Part shown: positions 49,510-59,127 of the stretch, one piece after another
Layout: each line of letters begins with the position of its first letter
How positions within the stretch are numbered: position 1 is the first letter of the stretch
Assembly: GCA_018136815.1 (NCBI GenBank)
Contig: CM030936.1
Location: forward strand, 124,001 to 188,000
Origin: Isochrysis galbana
Taxonomy: Eukaryota; Haptophyta; Isochrysidales; Isochrysidaceae
Length of the DNA stretch: 64,000 nucleotides
Direction: 5' to 3'
Notes under the pieces: model-generated
Seen by the model: only the letters and a program-made list of their open reading frames with translations
What the model was told of the DNA's origin: nothing
Databases searched by the model: none
Translations under genes and position numbers: made by a program

Positions 49510-50727
49510 TTAGGGGAAGCTACACCTGAGATCCACAGGGGCTCCTGCTGCGGGCCCTGACACAAGTAGATCGCGTAGCTGAAGAAATCCACGATGGTAA
49601 AATTTGCAATGGAACGGCTCGCCTCGAGCCAGGCGGAAAATGTCGTCCCCGTTGCGGCAGATCTTCTGAAAAATGCACACCTCGAGGTAGAAGACATCGC
49701 TCACCGTGTACCCCGATCCGTTGCTGCGCCGCACGCTGGGCAGATCGACGGGCGTGCTGCAATTTCCAGCTAACCCTGCCGGGCCATCCATCCATGGCTT
49801 GACTTGGAGCTGGCCCGGCGGGTTGGCGAAGATGATGCCAGCTGCCGTATCCTGATTCGGAAGTCGGCCTTTGATCGCGCAGACCTGCCATTCGAGATTG
49901 CGGCAGAGATTGTATGGGACTCGCTTTCCGACCATATTCAGGATGTTCATGCTTGCTGCAACGCAAGCTTTCGCCACAATCCCTCCCTTAAGTATGCCGT
50001 CCTGTGGCATTGCATACTTGCTGCGCTCAGACTCCGGGAGTCGAGACAAGCAAAATGAGTGGATTCCCCCGTCGAAGCCCATCAATGCAGGCGCAGGGCG
50101 CTCATACGAAGGGGGGAGGCCCACTTTTCCCAGCGTACCGCCATGACCCTCGTACCAATTGTTGTCGCAGAACCGGCAGTGCTCTACGTTGTCGAAGTAC
50201 TCATCTCTACTCTTGAGTGCCTTCTCCGGCTGGTCACGCTGCCTATCCCAGCATGCCGCAGCTCCCTTGTGCATGATGCCCCACGACTTGACGGCCCACA
50301 TATTGCGCATGAGATGCGACGGGTTTCGCAGCATTGCTGAGCACCACTTGGGGCTTGCGCGCCAAACTGCGCGGTGGCCAGTTATGTTTCGGATGGAGTG
50401 GGCGCAGAAGCTGCACCCACGGCAGCGGCAGTAATTACAGTGCGCTCTCGCGGACGAGGAGGCACAAAATGAGTGACACGCCTCAAAGGCGACGTCGCCC
50501 TTCCGCTTGCCGCTCGGCGTGGGCGTGCAAGGCACTAGGGCGCCGCCAGTCGCCTTGTTCTGACCCTGTGACTTTTGGTCCCCTCCTGGCGGCTTCTCCC
50601 CGTACGACATTCTCTTCTTGGACATCAGAAGCAAGAGAGGCACGGCAGCGGGAGAGGGAAGGGGTGGGAGAGGGGGGGCGTGGATACAGGGAGGGGGGGA
50701 GGAATGGAGATAAAACGCTGCTGCCAC
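49510..50727 (-). CDS. Cys-rich protein of unknown function
   Basis: 405 residues in one exon. The true start may be the internal ATG at 50625 (MSKKRMSYGEKPP), because the first 34 codons are proline-rich leader-like sequence, although a hydrophobic PAAVPLLLLM could belong to a signal anchor. A tight Cys cluster near residues 83-108 (CHSFCASSSARAHCNYCRCR then GCSFC) suggests metal binding or disulfides. A second block (EHCRFCDNNWYEGHGG) and a C-terminal beta-rich part (VSDVFYLEVCIFQKICRNGD) follow. Trp/His-rich in the middle. I do not recognise a family; a secreted or luminal protein is one possibility. Confidence 0.55.
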   Translation of the reverse strand: MAAAFYLHSSPPPCIHAPPLPPLPSPAAVPLLLLMSKKRMSYGEKPPGGDQKSQGQNKATGGALVPCTPTPSGKRKGDVAFEACHSFCASSSARAHCNYCRCRGCSFCAHSIRNITGHRAVWRASPKWCSAMLRNPSHLMRNMWAVKSWGIMHKGAAACWDRQRDQPEKALKSRDEYFDNVEHCRFCDNNWYEGHGGTLGKVGLPPSYERPAPALMGFDGGIHSFCLSRLPESERSKYAMPQDGILKGGIVAKACVAASMNILNMVGKRVPYNLCRNLEWQVCAIKGRLPNQDTAAGIIFANPPGQLQVKPWMDGPAGLAGNCSTPVDLPSVRRSNGSGYTVSDVFYLEVCIFQKICRNGDDIFRLARGEPFHCKFYHRGFLQLRDLLVSGPAAGAPVDLRCSFP

Positions 50728-51610
50728 CTCTGGGAACGCTCCGTGTGAGGATGGCCTTCAGCCGTGCGCCCTCTCCCCTCTCGCTCCCACTCGCTCGCTT
50801 GCACCCTCTCTCTCTCCCCCTCTCGTCATGCTCCCGGCCGCAGAAGCGGGATCTTCTCTTCTCTCCTCTCTCTTTCAGTTAGACACGTTTCTCTAGTAAT
50901 TAGTTGAAAAGACAACGACCCGCACACATCATTTGAGCTAATCGCGGGATATTCACACATCTCTCCTTCTCATTTTCTTTTCACACATGTGTGAGCCGGG
51001 CAGGAAGGACCGCCGCGACAGAAGTTGGGCATGCGAAAGGAAAGCAAAGTAGACACGGGCTGTATTCCTAGGAGTACGTGTTTGTTCATCATCCTTCTCC
51101 TCTCTATCTCACCGCCTCTCGCACTCCTCCTCCTCCTCTCCTTTTCTCTTCACACCTGCCCCGCGATCCTTCTCTCCTTTCTGTTTGAGTACTCGACTCT
51201 CTTCTATCTCTCTTCTATGGATCGATTGTTCCTCAATCTCTCTCTCCCGCTCGCTCCTCCGTCCCCTTCTTTTCTCTCAATCCGATATCTTCATTTGCTA
51301 TCTCTCTCCTCTCTCTGCTCTCTCTCCAGAGCTCACTCTACACGCCTCTCTCCCTCTTCCTTCCCCCCCTCGCTCCTTCCCTCCCCCCGCCCTCTCTTCC
51401 TCTCATTTCCTCTTTCTCCCTCTCACCCCCTGCCCCCGCCCTCTCACCCCCAGACTCTCTTTCTTTCTTCCTCGCTCGTCTCCCTTCCCCCTTTCCCCCC
51501 ATCTTTTCCTCTCCCTCCTCTCCCGCCCTGCCGGTGGGCCGCTCGCCGCGCCGGCCAGGCGAGAGAGCACGGCCTCGCTCGCTCGCCCGCCCGCCCGCCC
51601 GCCGCGACGG
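50728..51610. other. Pyrimidine-rich intergenic/promoter region
   Basis: Almost continuous CT-rich sequence from 51070 to 51590 upstream of the Sfi1-like ATG. Long frames across it are compositional and probably untranslated. Confidence 0.55.
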
Positions 51611-53293
51611 ATGGGTACGGGCGGCCGAGCAGAGCACAGACCCGAGCCGTGCGACACGCACCCGCGCCTCCACCGCCCAATTAGCTCAAGCAGGGCCGGG
51701 GCGGACGAGGGCGAGAGCGATGGAGAGCAGCAGCATCTCAGCCCACTCAGCACCACCAGCCCACGTCGCGTGGCAGCCGGCGTGGATGAGCTCAAGAAGC
51801 GCCTTCACCGCACCAATGTTCTTGAATGGCGCCTCTCTATGCTCTCACGTCAGCTGATGATCACAGCGTGGCACCGCGAAGCTTGTGGGATCGCAGGGCT
51901 GCAACGGCGGACACAGCACGAACAGAGCATGCTCCAATACTTGAGAGTCGCCGCCGTTCGGCACTTCTGCCTCTTGCCATTCGTAGAGTGGGCGAGGTGG
52001 TGCGATCATCAGGCCAGCGCGCGCTTGCGGGAGGAGATGGGTCAAATCGCCGATGACGAGCACCTCGCAAAGGTGAAGGGGTCACGGCTTCGGAGACTCG
52101 TGAAGCATACTCTCAAGGTAGATTTCAGTCTCGACATTCTGAAAAGCCGGTTCCTCCTTATTGACGCCTTTCGACGATGGCGTGACGGCGTCGAGGACTC
52201 GATAGCTTACCGGACGGCCCTTCGCATTCGAATACGTTCCTGGCTGGGCCGGTGGTGGCATGTGGCCCACCTGCGCCGCCAATATGGTCCTATGCCAGCG
52301 CGGGCTCTTCGTCTGCACGATTTGGAGAGAGCACTCCGCGCTCTGAGTCAGAACAGGCAGCGGCGGGCTCGTGGGATTGCTTGGTCTAGATGTCGTCGCT
52401 TAGTTGGGGCGATCCGTCGTTGGAAGCGGCAGCTGATTCGGGGAGAGAACCTCGCATTGACGGCACAAGTTGTGCGCTCGAGCGATCGTCTACGCAATGG
52501 CTTTCGTCAGTGGCAGCGTAGCTTACGATTTACTCAGCAACGGCTTCTACGGAATGCGAACATTAGGATACGCCAGACATCTTTACGCACGTGGGCGCGT
52601 GCAGCGCAGCGTGTCGTGGAAATTTTGCGCACGCCTGTGAGCGAACATGTAGTTGGAATGAGCAACAGCATCCTCTCCACCGAGCACGGCACACGAATCT
52701 CTGGGAACGGTGGTGCTGCTCCTGTTGACGACAGCGGAACCGAGCAGGAGCACTTCTCCGCAATTCATAGCCAGGCAGCCGCCCTTGTTGCATCCCTCAG
52801 TGCACTTGGTGGCTATGTGTTCAACGAAGGGCGGGCCCTTCAGATCGCTGCTGTGGCACTTGAACGCACCAAGCGAGAACTCGAGTATCTCCAAGCTCAA
52901 CGCCAAGCCGAGACATCCAACGCCGAGTCTGCCGCGAGTCGCGCTCAGACGATGCTTTCCCAAGTGCGCGACGCACAAGATCGAGTCCTGGAGAAGCGGA
53001 GGGCCTTGGAGCGATGCGAAGCCCAACAGCTTTGCATGCGCCACGAGACGATCATATGTTGTCGAGGACAGGAGGCACCGCAGACGTTCCGTAAAGCGCC
53101 GCTTGCGGACAGTGTGCTCTCGGAGTGGCTCGATCCGCTGCTAGCCATCGACGAAAGACTGCTGGAACTCAATAGCTGCGCGAGACAAACACACCGGCGG
53201 CTCAAACAACTGCATAGTGTACGTCCTGCCAACACAAAGATGGACATGATAGCATCCTCGCATAAAAGTGCGAAGATGCCATTGTGGCCGTGA
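51611..53293 (+). CDS. Sfi1-like Trp-repeat protein (centrin-binding type)
   Basis: Start taken at MGTGGRAEHRPEP, about 560 residues; the longer frame upstream is compositional. Residues ~50-350 hold repeated helical units with a central Trp: FVEWARWCDHQ, FRRWRDGVED, LGRWWHVAHLRR, IRRWKRQLI, FRQWQRSLRF, LRTWARAAQR. Spacing and the hydrophobic-x2-W pattern resemble Sfi1 centrin-binding repeats of basal bodies and centrosomes. The last ~170 residues are a coiled coil (RTKRELEYLQAQRQAE, RVLEKRRALERCEAQ). A structural role at the flagellar base is inferred for a flagellate alga. Confidence 0.6.
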   Translation: MGTGGRAEHRPEPCDTHPRLHRPISSSRAGADEGESDGEQQHLSPLSTTSPRRVAAGVDELKKRLHRTNVLEWRLSMLSRQLMITAWHREACGIAGLQRRTQHEQSMLQYLRVAAVRHFCLLPFVEWARWCDHQASARLREEMGQIADDEHLAKVKGSRLRRLVKHTLKVDFSLDILKSRFLLIDAFRRWRDGVEDSIAYRTALRIRIRSWLGRWWHVAHLRRQYGPMPARALRLHDLERALRALSQNRQRRARGIAWSRCRRLVGAIRRWKRQLIRGENLALTAQVVRSSDRLRNGFRQWQRSLRFTQQRLLRNANIRIRQTSLRTWARAAQRVVEILRTPVSEHVVGMSNSILSTEHGTRISGNGGAAPVDDSGTEQEHFSAIHSQAAALVASLSALGGYVFNEGRALQIAAVALERTKRELEYLQAQRQAETSNAESAASRAQTMLSQVRDAQDRVLEKRRALERCEAQQLCMRHETIICCRGQEAPQTFRKAPLADSVLSEWLDPLLAIDERLLELNSCARQTHRRLKQLHSVRPANTKMDMIASSHKSAKMPLWP

Positions 53294-53547
53294 GGTAGTG
53301 AAGGAAGCACAGGCGGCCATCCCGGGCGATACTCCATGGGCCTAGAAGAATGTACTACTACATCCTGATGCTGTGTGCATATTGCTAGTCTGTTTGTTGG
53401 TAACAGAGCAACAAAAAGCAGGTACGGAGTGCTCTCTAGAGGCTTGAGCTTCTCAAAACAGCCCCATTTCTATTGGAAAGCTTAAAATTTGAGCCTTAGA
53501 CCTCTAGAAGTTGCTCCAACTAGATGAAAGTTGCCCCCTGCCACTAT
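53294..53547. other. Intergenic, no gene seen
   Basis: 3' flank of the Sfi1-like gene. Confidence 0.5.
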
Positions 53548-54252
53548 CTAGGCCGACATGTACTTCTTTTTCAAAAGATGGTGGTGGTGACTCACAGTGA
53601 CGTTATGCGCAAGCGCGCGCGCGAAAGCCGGAGCCTCACAAACCAGCTCCGACACCAAGGGCAGGGGGAAGGCACTCACGGCAGCCTCTTGCGCCACGAG
53701 GGCGCCTTCAAGCCCGGAAACTGCACCCTTTCGACGCTGCACACACTCTCTCTTCTTGCACACCCCTTTCTTCAAGTTTCCACATGAACACAACATGAAA
53801 CCCACCCACAGGCACGGATCAGTCGCACACGTACACATCATCTCACATGCCCGGAAGGAGGTTACCCGCGCTTGCGCGAGTTCATCTGCTACGGTAGTCC
53901 GCTCAAGCCGTGCTGCCTTCCTCCTTTGCGCCTCCTGAGCGCCCTGAGTTGCTAACGCGCGCCTCTTAGCCTTCTCTGCCTGCATATCTCTAAGGGTCCA
54001 AGAGCCCGATAGCTCGAACAGCCGGATCCTGCGCTGACCCGCTGTCCCGTTGTCACCATCGCTATCCGCGTCCGAGTCGCAATCGGTCGCGTCACCTGCG
54101 CTCGCCCGAGCGCCCGAGCCACTAGCTGAACTCATAGAAAGCACGCCACGAGACGGGTCATAAGGAGCCTCCGCCTTGTCTTGCATCTTCCGAGCAAAAG
54201 CCTCAAGCTGTGCCATTTTTGCTTCAACGGCCGTCAAGCTTCCACGCCGCAC
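53548..54252 (-). CDS. Hypothetical ORF, possibly transposon-derived
   Basis: 234 residues with a coiled-coil start (VEAKMAQLEAFARKMQDKAE), an acidic Asp/Ser run (DATDCDSDADSDGDNGTAG) and Cys-rich middle (CEMMCTCATDPCLWVGFMLC then SCG). A frame just upstream (54494-54234) reads YDIRKAWKRVGVAGNRLCPE, which resembles the helix after the catalytic core of pogo/Tc-type transposases (weak). Together with the ORF at 54407-54898 it may be one decayed mobile gene. Function not assigned. Confidence 0.35.
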   Translation of the reverse strand: MRRGSLTAVEAKMAQLEAFARKMQDKAEAPYDPSRGVLSMSSASGSGARASAGDATDCDSDADSDGDNGTAGQRRIRLFELSGSWTLRDMQAEKAKRRALATQGAQEAQRRKAARLERTTVADELAQARVTSFRACEMMCTCATDPCLWVGFMLCSCGNLKKGVCKKRECVQRRKGAVSGLEGALVAQEAAVSAFPLPLVSELVCEAPAFARALAHNVTVSHHHHLLKKKYMSA

Positions 54253-54406
54253 GCCCGGCGGCGTCTTCTTAGCCTCGGCAAGGGTGGACGGGCCGACGGG
54301 CCTGGAGAGGACACGTCCGCGTTGCTCGAGACGCCCCTGTTCGTCGATTGGTCAACAAAGTGTGAGCGGTCAATGAGCTCTGGGCACAGCCTATTCCCCG
54401 CCACAC

Positions 54407-54898
54407 CTACACGCTTCCACGCCTTTCTGATGTCGTACTGGTCGCACCATGTGAACCACATCCCGGGGACGCCGAGGCGCTTGGAACCACCCAATATGGA
54501 TATGAAGTCGGCGAGGGAAAGGGTCTGGAGCTCCCTTCCCTGTGCTGCAACTCTTCGTCACTCCACCCCTCCTCCGGTTGGTCGTATTCGTCTGCCCATG
54601 AAACCTCCGTGACGTTGCGTTTGCCCGCCTTCTTCGCGACGGCGCTCGGGCGACGAGAATACGAGAATGCCTTGGTTGGGCCCTGCACCACCTCCACACA
54701 CCTGTCGAATAGCTTGGGCTGCAGATTGGGCGGCTGGTACATCGTGACATACTTCACGCACGCCTTCCCACGCACCTTACTCACCTTCTCAACATTGACC
54801 TCGGAGGGTGTCAGGTCTCGCCCGAGCTGCGAGTTAGGAGAGCAGAGGCGCGATCTCCCATGGGCCGGCGGCGCTCTTGGAGAGGAAGTCGGGCTCAA
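54407..54898 (-). CDS. Hypothetical ORF, adjacent to LINE remnant
   Basis: 163 residues; the first ~110 look protein-like (VKYVTMYQPPNLQPKLFDRC, VTEVSWADEYDQPEEGW). The end is out of register with the YDIRKAWKRVG frame at 54494-54234, so a frameshift is likely near 54500. Its first codons overlap the LINE fragment at 54850-55063, indicating fusion by insertion. No family recognised. Confidence 0.3.
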   Translation of the reverse strand: MSPTSSPRAPPAHGRSRLCSPNSQLGRDLTPSEVNVEKVSKVRGKACVKYVTMYQPPNLQPKLFDRCVEVVQGPTKAFSYSRRPSAVAKKAGKRNVTEVSWADEYDQPEEGWSDEELQHREGSSRPFPSPTSYPYWVVPSASASPGCGSHGATSTTSERRGSV

Positions 54899-55065
54899 GG
54901 TCTACGCCCTCCAGCTTGTTGAGGTGCGCGATTATTGCGCCAAATCCCTCTTCGTCCTTGGCCTTGTGGCCCTTTATTTAGAACTAAGTTTATACTTAGT
55001 TCGCCCATGGGGGGGCACGAGGGAGGGCGACAGCGCGCGCTCCATGACCCTATCAGTTTATTGAT
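54850..55065 (-). pseudogene. LINE fragment, second copy (5' end plus ORF1 piece)
   Basis: The minus strand starts ACTATCAATAAACTGATAGG then TCATGGAGCGCGCG, as in the LINE at 39599. It jumps via CCATGGGCGAACTAAGTATA then AACTTAGTT to KGHKAKDEEGFGAIIAHLNK then LEGVDLEPDFLSKSAAGPWE, an ORF1 piece. About 750 bp is deleted, and the hairpin terminus of the 13.7-kb repeat sits at the join. Confidence 0.85.
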
Positions 55066-55341
55066 AGTTCTACTCGGAATATGAATATGCTCTAGCTCTC
55101 TCTGGACTGATCACCCACCCAGGCATGGAGATCAAGGGAGTAGTAAGCACGTGTCGATGAAGACATGAAGACCAAGGAAGTAGCGAGCATCTTGCTTGCT
55201 AAAGTACACCCTCAAGAACTTCAAGCGTCTAGACTCTGTAAGTCTAACACCTCTGTAAGATTCTAGACTTTTTACGTCTACCCGCTAAATAAAAAATAAT
55301 TACAACTGGGAATATCGGCGGCTGCACTGAGCCGCTGGCCG

Positions 55342-56265
55342 ATGCCGCACGCCGACGCAGGTGAAGACGCAGGTGAAGATGTCCCAGCAGGCCCTGCAGA
55401 GACCCCGGCAGAGCCCGGGGGCGGGCGGGCGGGTCATCTGAGCGCCCCGGCTTGCATTAATGGTCATGTCTCGGGCCTAGGCTCCTTCAGACGGCGAAGG
55501 GGTAGCGTTGCGCACTCCCGGGGTTGCTGGAGTGCTGCAGCGGCAAACTGCGAGGATGCTGCTGAGGCCGTAGAGGTCGCCAGTCGAGCGCCCGAAGTCA
55601 GTGGTGTCGCAGATTTGGCAACCAATGGTGAGTCAGGCGCTCTCCGGCTGGGCTCCTTCAGAAGGCGAAGGCTTAGCGTCACGCATTCCCAGTGTTGCGG
55701 GAGTGGTGCAGCTTGCGAGAGTGCTGCAGCGACGAACGGCCCGGATGCTGCCGGGGCAGCAGAGGTGGCCCTTTGCACGCCCGACTTCAGCAGTGGCGCA
55801 GAAACGCCGTCGATGAACGGGGAGGGCGGAATGCGCATAGCGGACGCCGATCGAGACGCCTGCACGAGCGGTGGCATGGATGCATGTGCTGCTGCAGGTG
55901 TGCCAACGCCTGCGTCGAGCTGCAGTGGCAGCGGGACGAGTGCACGTGCTCCGATAATCTCAAACCTTATGAGCAGCGAGCGTCGGCGCAAAAGGAAGGC
56001 CATAGATGCTTCGGTAACTTGGCTTGCAGCCCGGTCTGCTCTTGTCTCGTGCCAGCTTGTTGCTCTCCAAAGCCCGCCGCCGTCCGCAGACGTGTCTGCT
56101 GCACCTTCACAAGACTGCTTTGCAGAGTGCTCACCCTGCGAATCAGAGCAGGAAGTGGGCAGGACCAGGCGATGTAATCATCGACGAGGAAGAGCTGAGG
56201 GATTGGCAGCTGCAGATGGGTGTGGGTGGCAATTTCGAAGGATACGACCCTGTTGTGAGCACTGA
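55342..56265 (+). CDS. Hypothetical protein with an internal repeat
   Basis: 307 residues, Ala/Ser/Gly-rich. Two ~60-residue repeats share GSFRRRR-SV-HS, then C..AAA and AAEVA. No known domain. The frame at 56024-56533 (next entry) may be the true continuation through an intron or indel near 56000-56170. Confidence 0.35.
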   Translation: MPHADAGEDAGEDVPAGPAETPAEPGGGRAGHLSAPACINGHVSGLGSFRRRRGSVAHSRGCWSAAAANCEDAAEAVEVASRAPEVSGVADLATNGESGALRLGSFRRRRLSVTHSQCCGSGAACESAAATNGPDAAGAAEVALCTPDFSSGAETPSMNGEGGMRIADADRDACTSGGMDACAAAGVPTPASSCSGSGTSARAPIISNLMSSERRRKRKAIDASVTWLAARSALVSCQLVALQSPPPSADVSAAPSQDCFAECSPCESEQEVGRTRRCNHRRGRAEGLAAADGCGWQFRRIRPCCEH

Positions 56266-56533
56266 ACAGTCGGAGAGAGAGTTGGCAGCCAAGAAGCGCG
56301 CCTACAGGCTGACCCTGCGCGACTCTGATGAGCCGAGCACCTACCGGCACTCTCGCGTCTTCCCGGGAGACTTCGTTATCGCCGCTCACCAGTCAGGTGG
56401 CGTGGACTTGTGGAAGGTGGAGAATTTGGCGGCCAATGCATGCCCCACAACGACGGACCTCACCGCATACTGCACTCACTACTCGCAGACGTCCTTCTCG
56501 CTGTGGAAATCAAAGCCGCAGCTTGGATTGTAA
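56150..56533 (+). CDS. Hypothetical C-terminal exon
   Basis: This frame reads GDVIIDEEELRDWQLQMGVG then FEGYDPVVSTEQSERELAAK, and ends DFVIAAHQSGGVDLWKVENL..TSFSLWKSKPQLGL*. The GDFVI......VDLWKV pattern is reminiscent of a BAH/Tudor-like beta-barrel (weak). Composition is protein-like. Probably the end of the gene beginning at 55342, or of a transposon gene. Confidence 0.4.
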   Translation, partial: RKWAGPGDVIIDEEELRDWQLQMGVGGNFEGYDPVVSTEQSERELAAKKRAYRLTLRDSDEPSTYRHSRVFPGDFVIAAHQSGGVDLWKVENLAANACPTTTDLTAYCTHYSQTSFSLWKSKPQLGL

Positions 56534-56660
56534 CGAGATGAACGAGATGTAACGAGATGGCCTGATGGCCCGACGACGAGATGAACGAGATGGCCTTGAT
56601 GGCCCGACGAGATGAACGAGATGGCCTTGATGGCCCGACGAGATGAACGAGATTTTCGGG
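56534..56660. repeat. Tandem repeat, ~35-bp unit
   Basis: Three to four units of GATGAACGAGATGGCCTTGA then TGGCCCGACGA, directly after the stop codon at 56533. Confidence 0.9.
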
Positions 56661-56814
56661 TAACGGAACTGGACGAGGAGTTTCCCCACTAAGCTTGGTC
56701 GTAATGCGGTGAAACCGATTTAGAGACAAGCGGGAAACCGGGGCGGAAGGAACTGGCAAGGAAGCTGGCAGGAAGGCAGAGGAAATGTCTTGGCAAGGCG
56801 ACGGAGGCAGGATT

Positions 56815-56985
56815 TTAACGGTAGACGGAGTGCAGAATTTTAACGGTAGGAAGGCAGGATATTTTAACAGTAGGAAGAGGCAGGATTTCTAACAGTAGGA
56901 AGGCAGGATTTCTAACGGTAGGAAGAGGCAGGATTTCTAACGGTAGGAAAGCAGGATTTTTAACGGTAGGAGAAGAGCGGAGAGG
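56815..56985. repeat. Tandem repeat, ~25-bp unit
   Basis: Six or more units of TAACGGTAGGAAGAGGCAGG followed by ATTT. It precedes a tRNA-like SINE and may be its tail. Confidence 0.88.
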
Positions 56986-56994
56986 AGAAGGAGC

Positions 56995-57095
56995 GGGGCT
57001 CGAACTGCAGAGCGCTCCGTCCGGACTCGAACTCGCGACCCAGAGCAAAAGGTTGGTGGAGGCGGTGGGTTGAACCACTATGCCACGCGAGAGTT
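56995..57095 (-). repeat. tRNA-like SINE (A and B boxes)
   Basis: The minus strand shows TGGCATAGTGGTTCAA (A-box-like) and, ~40 bp on, GCGAGTTCGAGTCCGG (B-box-like). The acceptor arms do not pair properly, so this is not a functional tRNA. With the adjoining tandem tail, a tRNA-derived SINE is the best reading. Confidence 0.5.
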
Positions 57096-57099
57096 TACG

Positions 57100-58005
57100 T
57101 AGCCATAGGGCCGGTGGGAAGGGCTGAGAACCGCCCTATATACTCTGGGTTTTTTTCTCTTCTTTTTCACTTTTCTTCTTCTTTCTTCCTCTGTTCTTTT
57201 TACTGTTTACTGTTTTTCTTTTACTGTTATTTCTTTTTGCCTCTGAGACATCGCGAATGCGACACTCGCCTGCTGGGGGCAGTTGGAGTGAAGGAGTGTG
57301 CGTGCAGTGCAGGTGCCTGCTTATTTTTTCCGATAACATGGGTGGTGTGCCCCACCACTTGATCAATTTTGGCTCTCAACTTGCAATCCCACGCGAGCAC
57401 GATCAACAGCCACCTTGGCGGGCTACTGGCCGCCCAGCGCGCCCCGTTCACCGTGTCTTCACCTGCACCTGCAGTTCCTGCACTCTCACCTTCACCTGCA
57501 CCTTCACTGAAGAAAAAACTTCGGACCAGCACCTTCCCAGTTGGAAAAATTTTTTATTGCTACGCTACTCCATGGCTAAGCTACGAAAAGCTATAGGTAA
57601 AGTGCACGCCGCTGTGCTCGCGTTGAGACGTTGAGACGCTATTCGACGATGAATCTTATAGGATCTTCGCTAAGCATGGACGAATCCCTTTGGCGCCTTT
57701 TCTGTGTGCAATCCTTCTCTAAGACGACGAGTTCTCTTCTGGCCAATTGGTTCCTTCTTTGCTCTTTGCTCTCTCTGTTGACCCACCGTGGCTTTCGCTC
57801 CCGTGTTTATTACGTGTTGCCCTTGTTTATGTTAGATGTTAGAAAGTGTTGTGGCGTGTCTTCGTACGCACCCAGCAGCCGTCGCAGCGCTCTGCGATCG
57901 AAGCCGTACCGTGACCCCTCGTACCCTTGAGCCCCTACTGCCTTGTGTGTGGTCTCTCGCTAGTAATCACCCACTAGAGAGTGACTCAATCTGTAATCTG
58001 TTCCT
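57100..58005. other. Gene-free interval
   Basis: T/C-rich at 57147-57240; no credible ORF. Texture is compatible with LTR-type sequence preceding the start at 58006. Confidence 0.4.
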
Positions 58006-58302
58006 ATGGACCCATCACCATCACCGCCCTCTGCACTGCCAAATTCGCCCTCGCCGCCGCGCGCGGACCCCATTACCACTGCACCCGTGCCCAAGCCTTC
58101 CCAAGTATCTTCACCCGCTACCCAAGTCGATAGGCCGCCTACGGACGCGTGGGTTGCCAAGGATGGAGTCTCAGGAGCCTTACCCGGATCCTGGGAACAG
58201 TCCATCTCCACAGGAAGGAGACGAAGAGGAGGCGGAAGGAGACGAAGAGAAGGCGGAAGGAGGCGAAGGGGCGGAAGAAGGAGGAGGAGAGCCTTCGTTT
58301 GA
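58006..58302 (+). other. Possible retroelement gag start, low complexity
   Basis: ATG at 58006 opens MDPSPSPPSALPNSPSP..., Pro/Ser-rich and then Arg/Gly- or Glu-rich depending on frame. The block near 58330-58360 (ACGAGGGGTACCAAATGAAGG) repeats 9987-10010. No conserved domain. Confidence 0.25.
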
Positions 58303-58404
58303 AGTGCGGATGCCTTCATCCCCTCAGCGCCAAACGAGGGGTACCAAATGAAGGCAAATGACCTTGAGCCTTGAGTAAGAGTAAGCAGGTAGTGCTTTAG
58401 TGCT

Positions 58405-58575
58405 TTGTTCACCTCCCCTACGCCGAGGAGCACAACTCTTGCTTTGGCTAGCGGCCATCGGCCATTGGATATCGACTATCGGGCTACTGGCTATTGCTAT
58501 TGCCGTTGGTTGCCTATTAGCTATGGCTGTTGCTGTTGGCTATCTATAGCTATAGCTATTGTTTTTTGGGATGAT
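58405..58575. repeat. Low-complexity GCTATTGCT-type repeats
   Basis: Degenerate GGCTATTGC, GGCTACTGG and GCTATAGCT words over 170 bp. Confidence 0.6.
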
Positions 58576-58816
58576 GGACGATCTCTATAGCTGACGAGTT
58601 TGAATTACGTGAAAAACCGCAACGACCGCTTGGGCGGCATGGAGGAGACTCAAAACGGCCCTGCTCTTGCGAGCATTGGAAGGAAGTCGACGTCGCTTCA
58701 CAATGTCCCATTGGACTACTACAGCCCACATTAGTATCAAACCTAAAGTCACATTCTGCCACGGCTTCGCCTGCGGATCCACATCTATTCTTTACACTCT
58801 CCCGTAGCGCCACATT

Positions 58817-59027
58817 TCACAAGTTGATGCAGACGGATGTTGAGTGCATGAGCTCACGAACAAGCAGTTCCACGAGAAGATGGCCGTCGTCCGCGTTGTA
58901 CCACCAATCGTTTGACTCGTCGTAACTGTAGTACCTGGGCCCACTGACAGCAGAGAACAAGAGAAGCCTGTCGCCTTCTACCTGGAGTGAGTACTGTCCC
59001 TTGCATCCAAGGTCAAGAGTCAGGACT
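58817..59027 (-). CDS. Frataxin, C-terminal exon (partial)
   Basis: The minus strand downstream of the gap reads VLTLDLGCKGQYSLQ, then LLLFSAVSGPRYYSYD, DWWYNADDGHLLVELLVREL and a stop after VCINL. The order (LT...G.YV...Q...WL.SP.SGP..Y......W.Y..DG..L..LL..EL) is that of frataxin, the mitochondrial iron-binding regulator of Fe-S cluster assembly. The acidic N-terminal helix and targeting peptide should lie in or beyond the gap; 59128-59290 shows no convincing continuation. Confidence 0.75.
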
Positions 59028-59127
59028 NNNNNNNNNNNNNNNNNNNNNNNNNNNNNNNNNNNNNNNNNNNNNNNNNNNNNNNNNNNNNNNNNNNNNNNNN
59101 NNNNNNNNNNNNNNNNNNNNNNNNNNN
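59028..59127. other. Assembly gap (100 N)
   Basis: 100 Ns. Interrupts the frataxin gene. Confidence 1.

Noticed and set aside
51025-51610. N-terminal extension of the Sfi1-like ORF and an overlapping Ser/Leu/Pro ORF
   Set aside because: CT-rich tract gives open frames in several phases; the ATG at 51611 is followed by protein-like sequence.
56995-57095. Functional tRNA gene
   Set aside because: A and B boxes are recognisable but the acceptor stem does not pair and the anticodon arm is not well formed.
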